From: Bacteroidota bacterium
Lineage (GTDB): Bacteria; Bacteroidota; Bacteroidia; Bacteroidales; UBA932
Length of the DNA stretch: 5,610 nt
NCBI GenBank assembly: GCA_017860395.1
Contig: JAGDMC010000116.1
Span: forward strand, 1-5,610
Direction: 5' to 3'
The position numbers and the translations under genes were made by a program. Each line of letters starts with the position of its first letter. The first letter of the stretch is position 1. Below, piece by piece: positions 1 through 5,610 of this stretch. The notes under the pieces are model-generated. The model saw nothing but the letters and a program-made list of their open reading frames with translations, was not told the DNA's origin and did not search any database.

Positions 1-1
1 A

Positions 2-175
2 TACCAGTTTCACTGTACTCTGCGCGCCTCGCGCCGCCTCTTTCCACACCTCTCAAATCATCAGCTCCACACCGTATCCGCCCATTGCGGATTCGACCTA
101 AAAAACCATCACAACGCCCTTGCCGATGCAGAGGCCGCTGCAGTCATTGCACTGAAAGCTTTTTTCCAGTCCTGA
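2..175 (+). CDS. DnaQ-like DEDDh 3'-5' exonuclease, C-terminal end (partial)
   Basis: This is the tail of a gene entering from the left edge. The frame starting at base 2 is open for 57 codons and ends at TGA 173-175. The peptide contains a CTLRASRRLFPHL segment, then NHQLHTVSAHCG, then HHNALADAEAAA. The spacing H37-x4-D42 is the third exonuclease motif of the DEDDh family (DNA polymerase III epsilon, RNase T and relatives). The conserved His is the general base and the Asp binds catalytic metal. The preceding L-x-TV-x-x-HCG helix is also typical. Motifs I and II (DxE and the second Asp) would lie upstream, outside the window. The protein ends only 15 residues after the motif, so it is probably a short stand-alone exonuclease domain and not a DnaQ fused to further domains. 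A cytoplasmic proofreading or nucleic-acid trimming role is inferred from the family. The substrate cannot be told from this fragment. Confidence 0.8.
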   Translation, partial: YQFHCTLRASRRLFPHLSNHQLHTVSAHCGFDLKNHHNALADAEAAAVIALKAFFQS

Positions 176-229
176 AATAGATTGACTTACTTCGACGCCA
201 AATGACTTTCGCCTCCAAATGGGGCAAGA

Positions 230-325
230 TAGGTGCTCCTGCGTCGCAGGCCTACGCCTTCGGCGGAAAAGATTTGCCGGCCACAGGGTTATGGTGCGGC
301 TTCGCCGCGAGGTCCATCCTTCGGA
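230..325. repeat. G/C-rich cluster of short hairpins, possible dispersed intergenic repeat
   Basis: Four small palindromes follow one another. They are CCTGC-GTC-GCAGG (238-250), CGCC-TTC-GGCG (255-265), GCGGC-TTC-GCCGC (296-308) and TCC-TTC-GGA (317-325). Three of them share a TTC loop. The base composition is much richer in G/C than the A/T-rich DNA directly to the right. This layout resembles dispersed extragenic palindromic repeats or a structured RNA more than coding sequence. Only one copy is visible in the window, so the repeat status is inference. The element lies 55-150 bases beyond the exonuclease stop and would be transcribed as its 3' trailer if no terminator precedes it. Confidence 0.4.
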
Positions 326-357
326 AAGATTTTGAGATATGATGTCTCAAAATTTTT
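325..357 (+). terminator. A/T-rich hairpin, possible terminator of the exonuclease transcript
   Basis: Bases 325-337 pair with 345-357 over 13 positions (one is G-T) around a 7-base loop. The core ATTTTGAGA / TCTCAAAAT is perfect. The right arm ends in a run of five T. This is compatible with rho-independent termination of rightward transcription, although the T run is part of the stem and the stem is weak in G/C. Its place 150 bases beyond the exonuclease stop is rather distant. It could equally be part of the neighbouring repeat element. Confidence 0.35.
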
Positions 358-382
358 AGCAATCATCTAACAATCAGTAATA

Positions 383-423
383 TCCTAAAAACAAAAAGAT
401 TGTATTTCTTTTTGTTCTTAGGA
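383..423. repeat. Long A/T-rich inverted repeat (16-bp arms, one mismatch)
   Basis: Bases 383-398 pair with 408-423 around a 9-base loop, with 15 of 16 positions complementary and the only mismatch A389/C417. The right arm carries CTTTTTGTTCTT and the left arm gives the same kind of T-rich sequence on the minus strand. The structure could therefore slow or end transcription in either direction between the two convergent genes. No gene is associated with it. Confidence 0.5.
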
Positions 424-448
424 AGTATCTACAAAACAGGTCGTTGAC

Positions 449-486
449 TAAAAGCATAGCGGCCGGAACCTCAAGGTTCCGGCCGC
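449..486 (-). terminator. Strong hairpin terminator for the peptidase/DUF6263 unit
   Basis: Bases 459-470 (GCGGCCGGAACC) and 475-486 form a perfect 12-bp stem around a 4-base loop. Read on the minus strand the stem is followed by TATGCTTTTA. The hairpin starts 35 bases after the stop codon of the minus-strand gene ending at 522, which fits a rho-independent terminator for that transcript. A further 7-base inverted repeat, GTTGACT at 443-449 and AGTCAAC at 501-507, flanks the whole structure and could form an outer stem. Confidence 0.7.
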
Positions 487-521
487 CATACTATATTACC
501 AGTCAACTGCTTATCTATATA

Positions 522-1370
522 TTACAGCTCAACTGTTGTCGAAACAACCTTGACTTTCTGGGTCATTGGAATGCTCATGTTCTGCTGGCCGCTCACTGTT
601 ATGGTAGAGTTCATTTCGGTGTTGCCTTCCGAGTATACGGTAATTGATGCAGCAGGGTCGAAATAGAAGAATCCGGTCACCTCGCCTGTACCTTCAAGGA
701 ACAGATCCATGTTCATTTGTTTACCCGATCCTGCAAGTTCCATAGATGATTTATAGCTGATTTTGTAAACATTCTTACCTTCTCTCATCTCTTTGCCAAC
801 TAAGGTGTATTCTGTTTCCATGGCTGTTGTCATTAATGACATCGGATTAGAAGGACCGTTGTTAACGGTATCAATCTGTTTTTCATTCCATACTTCGCCT
901 ACTTTCACCTCACTTGCAGGGAGTGCCTGTAGTTTCACAAATCCCTGGAAAGAGCCAACTTTCGAAAAATCTTCGGTAGTGTCAATTAGTTTGCCTGATA
1001 TGGATTTACCGGTCTGGTCGTATTCTGCGCAAATATTTTCCTTTTTAAAATCGCTTTTTTTGACAACGTCTTCTTTGCCCATTGCAACTGTTGTTGCAGA
1101 TAAGTCAAGAATTGTCACAAGAGCGGTAGCGTTATTTTTCGCATCTACTTTTGAGATTTTGTATTCCGATACAACGCCAACGGTACTTGTTGCCTTTATT
1201 TCCTGCCCCATCATAGACTGAACCATCTCGTTAGTGAGGTTCATTGTTGTTTTAAAAGATTTTCCCTCTTTGAAATTATACTTCAGCATAACGGACTCCT
1301 GTCCGAATGATGCGTTAGATGCAATTACAAATACGAATAGAAGTGTGAGTGTTAAAAAAACTCTTTTCAT
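522..1370 (-). CDS. Exported beta-rich protein, probable DUF6263 family
   Basis: The product has 282 residues. A classic signal peptide covers residues 1-24 (MKR, a hydrophobic core LTLTLLFVFVIA, then ASFGQ before the mature start), so it should be exported to the periplasm or cell surface. No lipobox cysteine is present. The mature chain opens with a Y-x-F-K-E-G-K-S-F segment (31-39) and carries VKVGEVW at 155-161. Near the end is a GTGEVTGFFYFDPA stretch (227-240) that leads into alternating beta-type sequence. This pattern matches my recollection of the DUF6263 family, whose function is unknown; the assignment is from pattern, not from a search. The ATG at 1368-1370 has no Shine-Dalgarno but an A-rich leader. 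It lies 26 bp after the stop of the M28 peptidase gene, so the two are probably one transcript that ends at the hairpin 449-486. A partner or substrate role with the peptidase is only a guess. Confidence 0.75.
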   Translation of the reverse strand: MKRVFLTLTLLFVFVIASNASFGQESVMLKYNFKEGKSFKTTMNLTNEMVQSMMGQEIKATSTVGVVSEYKISKVDAKNNATALVTILDLSATTVAMGKEDVVKKSDFKKENICAEYDQTGKSISGKLIDTTEDFSKVGSFQGFVKLQALPASEVKVGEVWNEKQIDTVNNGPSNPMSLMTTAMETEYTLVGKEMREGKNVYKISYKSSMELAGSGKQMNMDLFLEGTGEVTGFFYFDPAASITVYSEGNTEMNSTITVSGQQNMSIPMTQKVKVVSTTVEL

Positions 1371-1396
1371 TTTTTGATGTGTTAATTATTAATTGA

Positions 1397-2965
1397 TTAT
1401 TTATTTTTCAGAATCTTGAAATACTTATTATCGTTCGCGATTGACCAGGTTGTCCGGAAAATGAGACGGGAAATTCTGGTCGCCTTTGTGTGGTTAATTG
1501 TGTTTGGATTATCCCTTACGGTATGATAGTCTTTATGCAGACCGCTTGTAATATCCACTCCGGAAATGCCTTTTACAAAGAAGTTGTAATGATCGCTACG
1601 GCCAAACATATCTTCGCCCGAAGGAACATATTTAAGTCCTACGCTCTCGTTCTCCTTCAGGATTAATGCAGTAAGGTCAGGATTTATTGATGCGCCTTCG
1701 ATATTGAGAGTGTCGTCTCCGTTACGTCCAATCATGTCCAGATTTAGCATTGCAACTGTTTTGTCCAGTGGGAAAAGCGGATGGCTTGAATAGTATGCCG
1801 ACCCGTAAAGGCCCATCTCTTCTGCTGTAAACAGAATAAATAGCACGCTTCTGCGTGGTTTTTGCTTCATTGAAGTAAATGCTTTTGCTATTGCCATTAC
1901 ACCGGCAGTGCCTGATGCATTGTCATCTGCCCCGTTATATATGTAATCTTCCCCTGCTTTATGTTCTTTGTTATATCCCACATGGTCGTAGTGTCCGCCG
2001 ATAACAACCAGTTCGTCACCGGTTTTTTCATCGGTCCCTTTTATAAATCCAACTACATTTTTTGAAGAGTATTCCTTAAATGTGAGTCTGGTAGATAAAT
2101 CGCAATTGAATCCTGTGAGCGGGAATGAATTTGGCTTAAGTGTTTTGTCTATCGTAATTTGAATCTTTTTTAAAGAATCAACACTTCCAAACAGCTGTTT
2201 TATAACATTTTCTCCCACCTGTGCCGTTGGAATTTCGCTGCCGTCTCTTTTATCAAGTTGTATCGGCAGATTATCCTGAGGAAGAAGTTTAGAAAGGCTC
2301 GGCCACGGATATCCCTGAGGTTTTAACATTATATGATTAAGCGGGTCGGTAACAAGCAGCAAGCCCGATGCACCATGTTTTTTTGCGTTTTCCAGCTTCG
2401 TTGCCAAAAATGAATATTTTGATTCATTCTTCCCTCCAAAAACAGATGTCGTATCGTTTTCTCCCGGCTCGTGCCTTAGAACAAGTACAATCTTTCCCTT
2501 TACGTCCAGCCCGTTGTAGTCGTCGTAGTTATATTCCGGAGCAGTGATTCCGTAACCCGCAAAAACAATTTCTGCCTTGGCAGAACCGTTTAAAGTCATT
2601 TCAAACGGGATAAAATCGGTTTTAAGCTGATATTGTTTGCTGGTATTGTTACCTGAAATTTTGAGAAAACTGTTTTGAGTATCCAGATTTTGCGAATAAA
2701 AACCAACCGTCTGAAAATAGCTTCCATTGATTTTGCCCAGTTTAAATTTTGCAAACTGAGCAGCAATATAATCTGCAGCAACATCGAGTTCTTTGCCCGG
2801 AGCCCTCCTTCCAAGGAGAGAATCCGATGCGAGAAAATCTATGTATTCCTTTAACAATTCGTTAGTTATACGGCGTTCCCCTTTCTCAACTTTTTGTGAG
2901 AACAGTTTTTCAGGAAACGAGAAACACAGGGTAATAATAATTACAAGTAGCAGTGACCTTTTCAT
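1397..2965 (-). CDS. Exported M28-family zinc peptidase with PA domain
   Basis: The product has 522 residues and is predicted to be a secreted di-zinc aminopeptidase/carboxypeptidase-type enzyme. A signal peptide spans residues 1 to about 24 (MKRSLLLVIIITL ... LFSQ). An N-terminal helix region follows (ITNELLKEYIDFLASDSLLGRRAPG). A protease-associated (PA) domain lies at roughly 115-260, with the hallmark AGYGI and a GKIVLVLRHEPGE strand. The M28 catalytic domain covers about 300-510. Its metal ligands and catalytic residues are all present: H325 in GGHYDHVG, D347 in NGADDNASG, E382 (base) and E383 in TAEEMGLYGS, D410 in LNLDMIGR, and H481 in KDYHTVRD. GRSDHYNF (455-462) is also typical. I chose the ATG at 2963-2965. 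An in-frame TTG at 2987-2989 would add 8 residues ahead of the signal peptide, and it overlaps the -7 promoter box. Peptide scavenging outside the cytoplasm is inferred from the family; the exact substrate is not visible. Confidence 0.93.
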   Translation of the reverse strand: MKRSLLLVIIITLCFSFPEKLFSQKVEKGERRITNELLKEYIDFLASDSLLGRRAPGKELDVAADYIAAQFAKFKLGKINGSYFQTVGFYSQNLDTQNSFLKISGNNTSKQYQLKTDFIPFEMTLNGSAKAEIVFAGYGITAPEYNYDDYNGLDVKGKIVLVLRHEPGENDTTSVFGGKNESKYSFLATKLENAKKHGASGLLLVTDPLNHIMLKPQGYPWPSLSKLLPQDNLPIQLDKRDGSEIPTAQVGENVIKQLFGSVDSLKKIQITIDKTLKPNSFPLTGFNCDLSTRLTFKEYSSKNVVGFIKGTDEKTGDELVVIGGHYDHVGYNKEHKAGEDYIYNGADDNASGTAGVMAIAKAFTSMKQKPRRSVLFILFTAEEMGLYGSAYYSSHPLFPLDKTVAMLNLDMIGRNGDDTLNIEGASINPDLTALILKENESVGLKYVPSGEDMFGRSDHYNFFVKGISGVDITSGLHKDYHTVRDNPNTINHTKATRISRLIFRTTWSIANDNKYFKILKNK

Positions 2966-2986
2966 TTCTAAAATGCTTATTGTGTG

Positions 2987-2994
2987 CAAAATTA
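2987..2994 (-). promoter_or_regulatory. Bacteroidota-type -7 promoter element for the M28 gene
   Basis: The minus strand reads TAATTTTG, a full match to the TAnnTTTG consensus of the Bacteroidota primary sigma factor. It ends 21 bases before the ATG at 2965, which predicts a leader of roughly 15 nt. No clear TTTG -33 element is seen at the expected distance. The box excludes the upstream TTG as the start codon, because transcription would begin downstream of it. Confidence 0.55.
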
Positions 2995-3115
2995 TATATT
3001 TATTTGGGATTTACTCTTTTAAGCATCATAATGTGTAAATAATCCTGCAATACTCTGCTTTGTGGCTGGCCCATCCAAGAGGAAGGGGTAAAAAGAACAT
3101 TTAAAATAATTTTCT

Positions 3116-3123
3116 TATCTTTA
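3116..3123 (+). promoter_or_regulatory. Possible -7 promoter element for the ASCH-like gene pair
   Basis: TATCTTTA matches the Bacteroidota -7 consensus TAnnTTTG except at the last base. It ends 23 bases before the ATG at 3147, the same spacing as the two better boxes in this window. No -33 element is obvious, so the call rests mainly on position. It would favour the ATG at 3147 over the TTG at 3129. Confidence 0.3.
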
Positions 3124-3146
3124 TATAATTGGTAAAACCATTATCC

Positions 3147-3494
3147 ATGGATAAACTTTCATTCACAATTGACTCTGTAATCTTTGACAACATAGTCAAA
3201 GGAAAACAAAAGGCTTTTGTAGCAAGCATCAAACCTTCTGAAATCCAGGACTACTTCTGCTATACTCTTGAGAAAAAAATCGATGTTAAATATTTTAACT
3301 GCATTGAATTTAAAACCACGACAGCAGACGGGGCAGAGAAATCGGCCCAGTTCAAAATCGGATATGCCGAGATGGATTTCCTTATTCCTAATGAGTTGCT
3401 GGACAAGGCAAACGAAGACCTCACTACTCTTTACGACAGCGACCACATGCCCCCTGCCGAAATCGTATTTGAGATAAAGGAAAAACTGGATTAA
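3147..3494 (+). CDS. Diverged ASCH-like paralogue, small cytoplasmic protein
   Basis: The product has 115 residues with no signal peptide or membrane segment. The first 30 residues align without gaps with the next gene's product, with about 10 identities including LS, FD at 13-14, G19 and KP at 29-30. The later AEMDFLIP also resembles AEVIFLMD there. The two genes therefore look like an old tandem duplication. The ASCH signature of the partner (G-x-K-x-x-E-x-R) is here G19-K-Q21-K-A-F24-V-A26, so the K, E and R are all replaced. If the ASCH fold is kept, its ligand or RNA contact surface must differ. I chose ATG 3147 because it matches the start of the partner protein; a TTG at 3129 would add six residues. 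No function can be given. The frame is intact and the sequence reads as a maintained protein. Confidence 0.7.
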   Translation: MDKLSFTIDSVIFDNIVKGKQKAFVASIKPSEIQDYFCYTLEKKIDVKYFNCIEFKTTTADGAEKSAQFKIGYAEMDFLIPNELLDKANEDLTTLYDSDHMPPAEIVFEIKEKLD

Positions 3495-3532
3495 TCTAAT
3501 TTCAAAATTGCGCCCTACTCTTTTGACTATAC

Positions 3533-3919
3533 ATGAAAACCCTCAGCATCAGCATAAAACAGATTTATTTCGACCAGATACTGGCCGGGACCAAAACCAT
3601 TGAATCGAGAGAAGTGAAACCTTCAAACGCCTCAAAGTATGTATATTTCACAGACCTCGACACCCATAAAGAGTATAAAAACTGGAGCGACATCCCGGAC
3701 AATGTTGGCAATATATGTGTTGAGCCGGTAATGTACGATTCCATCCGCCTACTCACCGGAGCCTATAAAGGTACACGCCCGTCCTGCACAGTAGAGGTAA
3801 AGGGCGCCGAAGTAATTTTCCTTATGGACGACAACGAAGAGCAGGTTTATTACGATGCCGGCGGCATTGAATTTCCGGCACTGGTTGTGGATTATCAGCT
3901 TGGTGCAATTCTGGTCTGA
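3533..3919 (+). CDS. ASCH-domain protein (PUA-like fold)
   Basis: The product has 128 residues, which is the size of a single ASCH domain with nothing attached. The N-terminus reads LSISIKQIYFDQILAGTKTI, followed by ESREVKP. It contains the ASCH signature G19-x-K21-x-x-E24-x-R26 after a helix that packs against the first strand. Later beta segments (CTVEVKGAEVIFLMD at about 85-99 and FPALVVDYQLGAIL at the end) suit the PUA-like barrel. ASCH proteins are predicted RNA-binding or nucleotide-modification-linked proteins, and a few are known to act as amidohydrolases on modified cytidines. Which of these applies here is not known. The gene follows its diverged copy by 38 bp and is probably co-transcribed with it. 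I find no separate promoter in the gap. The following gene has its own promoter box, so a shared job with it is not implied. Confidence 0.82.
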   Translation: MKTLSISIKQIYFDQILAGTKTIESREVKPSNASKYVYFTDLDTHKEYKNWSDIPDNVGNICVEPVMYDSIRLLTGAYKGTRPSCTVEVKGAEVIFLMDDNEEQVYYDAGGIEFPALVVDYQLGAILV

Positions 3920-3946
3920 AACAGATTCTCCCATTAGGTTTTTTCT

Positions 3947-3954
3947 TATATTTG
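3947..3954 (+). promoter_or_regulatory. Bacteroidota-type -7 promoter element for the DUF1295 gene
   Basis: TATATTTG is a full match to TAnnTTTG and ends 25 bases before the ATG at 3980. It falls in the short gap after the ASCH gene stop, so the downstream membrane-protein gene can be transcribed on its own. No convincing TTTG -33 element is visible. Confidence 0.55.
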
Positions 3955-3979
3955 TTCAACCCTAAAACCCCTACAAAGT

Positions 3980-4861
3980 ATGGAGAATATTCTTTTGGAT
4001 CTTTTTGCCGGGGACATTCAAATTGCAAACATCTCACAAACATGGATTGGATTAATGCTTGTTGTGACGCTTGTTTGCTTTATTGTTTCGGAAATCACCC
4101 GAAATTACAGTCAGGTGGACAAACTCTGGAGCCTGATGCCCATTGCATACGCAGGAATAACTCTTGCCGGATTTCCGGCATCGCCCCGTTTGTGGCTGAT
4201 GACAATTCTCGTTGCTGTATGGGGATTCCGCCTGAGTTATAATTTTTCGCGAAAGGGAGGCTACAATAAAATTCCGTGGAGAGGGGAAGAGGATTACCGA
4301 TGGAAAATAATGCGGGAACAACCTGCCCTTAACGGGCGGTTTCGTTTCGGGATATTTAATCTGCTGTTTATTTCCTTCTATCAGCAACTGCTGATAATGT
4401 TGTTTTCAACTCCACTGCTTGTGGCTGCTCAGTTCAACGATAAACCGTTTTCTATTTATGATGCAATCCCAGCCTTGTTTATGGCTGTTTTTATAATAAC
4501 TGAAACTATTGCAGACAACCAGCTCTTCAGCTTTCAACAGCAAAAAAAGAATCAACGTCCAAAGGAAAACCGCTTTGAAGAGTCGCTAAGGAAAGGGTTC
4601 ATGTCTCAGGGATTGTTCAGCAGTGTCCGTCACCCCAACTTTGCATCCGAGCAGGCAATCTGGCTGAGTTTTTATTTCTTTAGCGTAGCAGCATCGGGAG
4701 ACTGGTTAAACTGGACCGCAATTGGTGTTCTTCTGCTGATATTACTTTTCCAGGGCAGCAGCGTACTCACCGAGAACATAAGCCGCAACAAGTATCCCCA
4801 ATATGCCGCTTATCAGAAAACCGTACCGCGCTTTATCCCCAATCCTTTCCGCCGAAGATAG
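3980..4861 (+). CDS. DUF1295 / steroid 5-alpha-reductase-like integral membrane protein
   Basis: The product has 293 residues, the usual length for the bacterial DUF1295 family. It has about six to seven hydrophobic segments (near 22-38, 50-66, 70-86, 122-140, 163-178, 225-238 and 244-262). Family landmarks appear in order: VDKLWSLMP (46-54), WGFRLSYNFSRKGGY (81-95), GEEDYRW (102-108), VRHPNFASE (216-224), LTEN (263-266) and a C-terminal KYPQYAAYQKTVPRFIP. The RHPN...E and Y-x-x-Y...P-x-F-x-P region is shared with steroid 5-alpha reductases and isoprenylcysteine methyltransferases, where it forms the cofactor site (NADPH or SAM). Bacterial members are mostly uncharacterised, so a reductase acting on a lipid-like substrate is a family-based inference. 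The ATG at 3980 gives a start consistent with the promoter box at 3947-3954. The stop is TAG at 4859-4861, followed by a G/C-rich hairpin. Confidence 0.88.
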   Translation: MENILLDLFAGDIQIANISQTWIGLMLVVTLVCFIVSEITRNYSQVDKLWSLMPIAYAGITLAGFPASPRLWLMTILVAVWGFRLSYNFSRKGGYNKIPWRGEEDYRWKIMREQPALNGRFRFGIFNLLFISFYQQLLIMLFSTPLLVAAQFNDKPFSIYDAIPALFMAVFIITETIADNQLFSFQQQKKNQRPKENRFEESLRKGFMSQGLFSSVRHPNFASEQAIWLSFYFFSVAASGDWLNWTAIGVLLLILLFQGSSVLTENISRNKYPQYAAYQKTVPRFIPNPFRRR

Positions 4862-4868
4862 CACAGGC

Positions 4869-4894
4869 GGCGGCGTAGAAGGAACTACGCCGCC
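4869..4894 (+). terminator. G/C-rich hairpin after the DUF1295 gene, possible terminator
   Basis: GGCGGCGTAG (4869-4878) and CTACGCCGCC (4885-4894) form a perfect 10-bp stem around the loop AAGGAA, starting 7 bases after the stop codon. The position suits a terminator or a 3'-end stabilising structure. No T run follows it; the next bases are ACCCGCAATAATTATATAAT. Intrinsic termination is therefore not assured, and some read-through into the glycosidase gene is possible. Confidence 0.45.
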
Positions 4895-4951
4895 ACCCGC
4901 AATAATTATATAATTCTACTTTAAAAAATAAATTTCTAAATCTAAATTTTC

Positions 4952-5610
4952 ATGAAAACCCCAACCCCACTATTCATGATTATCTGCCTGCTCCTGATTT
5001 CATCACCGGCAGCATTATCACAACAGAATAAGCAAAAAAGTGCCCCTGAGTGGAAACTCATATGGCAGGACGAATTTAACGGCAAAACTCTTGACAAAAC
5101 CAAATGGAATGTCCTCACGAGGGAGACAAGCAAGCACGGAGAACTTCAATATTATGTTCCGGACGAAGTATATTTAGAAAACGGTTGTCTCAGAATCCGC
5201 AGCCAGGTAAGAGATTTTGGAGACAAGCACTATACCAGCGGCCGTCTTGATACAAAAGACAAACTTGCCATCACATACGGACGATATGAAATACGCGGAA
5301 AGCTACCGGTTGGGCAGGGACTTTGGCCCGCATACTGGCTTTATCCTCAAAAGCGCGAATGGGAAATGGAGTATGTCATGAGCGAGGCAGTTGCCAACGG
5401 AAAGGAGAGTTCTATTCCCGAACTGCGCCCCTGGTATACCGAAATTGATATTATGGAATTTCTTGGGCACGAGCCTAGCACACTTTACGCAACTTTCCAT
5501 TTTTATAGCTTCCAGGGTGTCAAAAAATCTTCATCGGCCACATACAGAGGAAAAGTTTCTTATGGCGACGATTTTCACATTTATGCTCTTGAATGGGAAA
5601 TTGATGCCAT
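4952..5610 (+). CDS. Secreted GH16-family beta-glycanase, N-terminal part (cut by window end)
   Basis: The frame is open from ATG 4952 to the window end, 219 complete codons, with no stop. Residues 1-24 are a signal peptide (FMIICLLLISSPAALSQ). The GH16 domain begins at about 34 with WKLIWQDEFNGKTLDKTKW, the standard opening strand. LQYYVPDEVYLENGCLRIRS (65-84), the TSGRLDTKDK segment (95-104), YGRYEIRGKLP (109-119) and GLWPAYWL (123-130) follow. The catalytic motif is EIDIMEFLG at 164-172, with E164 the nucleophile, D166 the helper and E169 the acid/base. The layout resembles the laminarinase-like GH16 subgroup, but the substrate (beta-1,3-glucan, mixed-linkage glucan, agar or other) cannot be fixed from this part. 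Between WPAYWL and EIDIME are 33 residues, more than usual for this loop. The leader before the ATG is A/T-rich, and I see no convincing promoter box. Confidence 0.93.
   Translation, partial: MKTPTPLFMIICLLLISSPAALSQQNKQKSAPEWKLIWQDEFNGKTLDKTKWNVLTRETSKHGELQYYVPDEVYLENGCLRIRSQVRDFGDKHYTSGRLDTKDKLAITYGRYEIRGKLPVGQGLWPAYWLYPQKREWEMEYVMSEAVANGKESSIPELRPWYTEIDIMEFLGHEPSTLYATFHFYSFQGVKKSSSATYRGKVSYGDDFHIYALEWEIDA

Larger units (their letters stand above)
176..521. other. Gene-free convergent intergenic region with several inverted repeats
   Basis: About 350 bases separate the exonuclease stop from the stop of the minus-strand gene ending at 522. The only open frame of note is a 46-codon ORF (202-342, +) that runs through the hairpin cluster and has no recognisable product. 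The region falls into three parts: a G/C-rich cluster of small palindromes (about 230-325), an A/T-rich stretch with two long inverted repeats (325-423), and a G/C-rich terminator hairpin (459-486). It holds the 3' ends of two convergent transcripts, so some of these structures are probably terminators. Confidence 0.7.

Noticed and set aside
202..342. A 46-codon ORF on the plus strand through the hairpin cluster
   Set aside because: It spans the short palindromes, has no recognisable motif, and its residues follow from the repeat structure (for example the TTC loops giving Phe). There is no promoter or leader evidence.
176..443. Possible CRISPR array or tRNA in the intergenic region
   Set aside because: The palindromes differ in sequence and are unevenly spaced, with no direct repeats of 20-40 bases. 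No cloverleaf with a T-arm (GTTCRA) could be traced.
793..1221. A 142-codon plus-strand ORF inside the probable DUF6263 gene
   Set aside because: It is antisense to a gene with a clear signal peptide and consistent coding features. Its own product shows no domain or export signal.
3952..4242. A 96-codon plus-strand ORF overlapping the start of the DUF1295 gene in another frame
   Set aside because: It would start inside the promoter box, and it is out of frame with the well-supported membrane protein. Its Cys-rich sequence has no recognisable motif.
4052..4387. A 111-codon minus-strand ORF within the DUF1295 gene
   Set aside because: It lies fully antisense to conserved family motifs (LWSLMP, GEEDYRW) and has no recognisable protein features.

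Overview
The window looks like ordinary chromosome of a member of the Bacteroidota. Four observations point there. Secreted proteins are abundant: an M28 peptidase, a probable DUF6263 protein and a GH16 glycosidase. Signal peptides end in the FGQ/FSQ/LSQ style common in that phylum. Shine-Dalgarno sequences are absent, with A/T-rich leaders instead. Two good matches to the Bacteroidota -7 promoter element (TAnnTTTG) lie 21-25 nt before start codons. No phage, transposon, CRISPR or RNA gene was recognised.

Layout. Bases 2-175 (+) encode the last 57 residues of a DnaQ-like DEDDh 3'-5' exonuclease that enters from the left. Bases 176-521 are a gene-free convergent intergenic region. It is full of inverted repeats: a G/C-rich cluster of small hairpins, two A/T-rich long inverted repeats, and a strong terminator-like hairpin facing the minus-strand genes. 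Bases 522-2965 (-) are a two-gene unit: an exported PA-domain M28 zinc peptidase followed 26 bp later by an exported probable DUF6263 protein, driven by a promoter at 2987-2994. Bases 3147-3919 (+) hold two small homologous genes in tandem. The second is a recognisable ASCH-domain protein, and the first is a diverged copy that has lost the ASCH signature residues. Bases 3980-4861 (+) encode a membrane protein of the DUF1295/steroid 5-alpha-reductase-like family with its own promoter. A G/C-rich hairpin follows. Bases 4952-5610 (+) hold the N-terminal 219 residues of a secreted GH16 beta-glycanase, cut by the window end.

How the genes relate. The M28 peptidase and the probable DUF6263 protein are probably co-transcribed, and both leave the cytoplasm. 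The GH16 enzyme suggests polysaccharide use, but no SusC/SusD genes are visible. The rest look like unrelated neighbours. I see no convincing new multi-gene system. The most interesting points are the diverged ASCH pair, the enlarged loop before the GH16 catalytic motif, and the structured intergenic element that may be a dispersed repeat.
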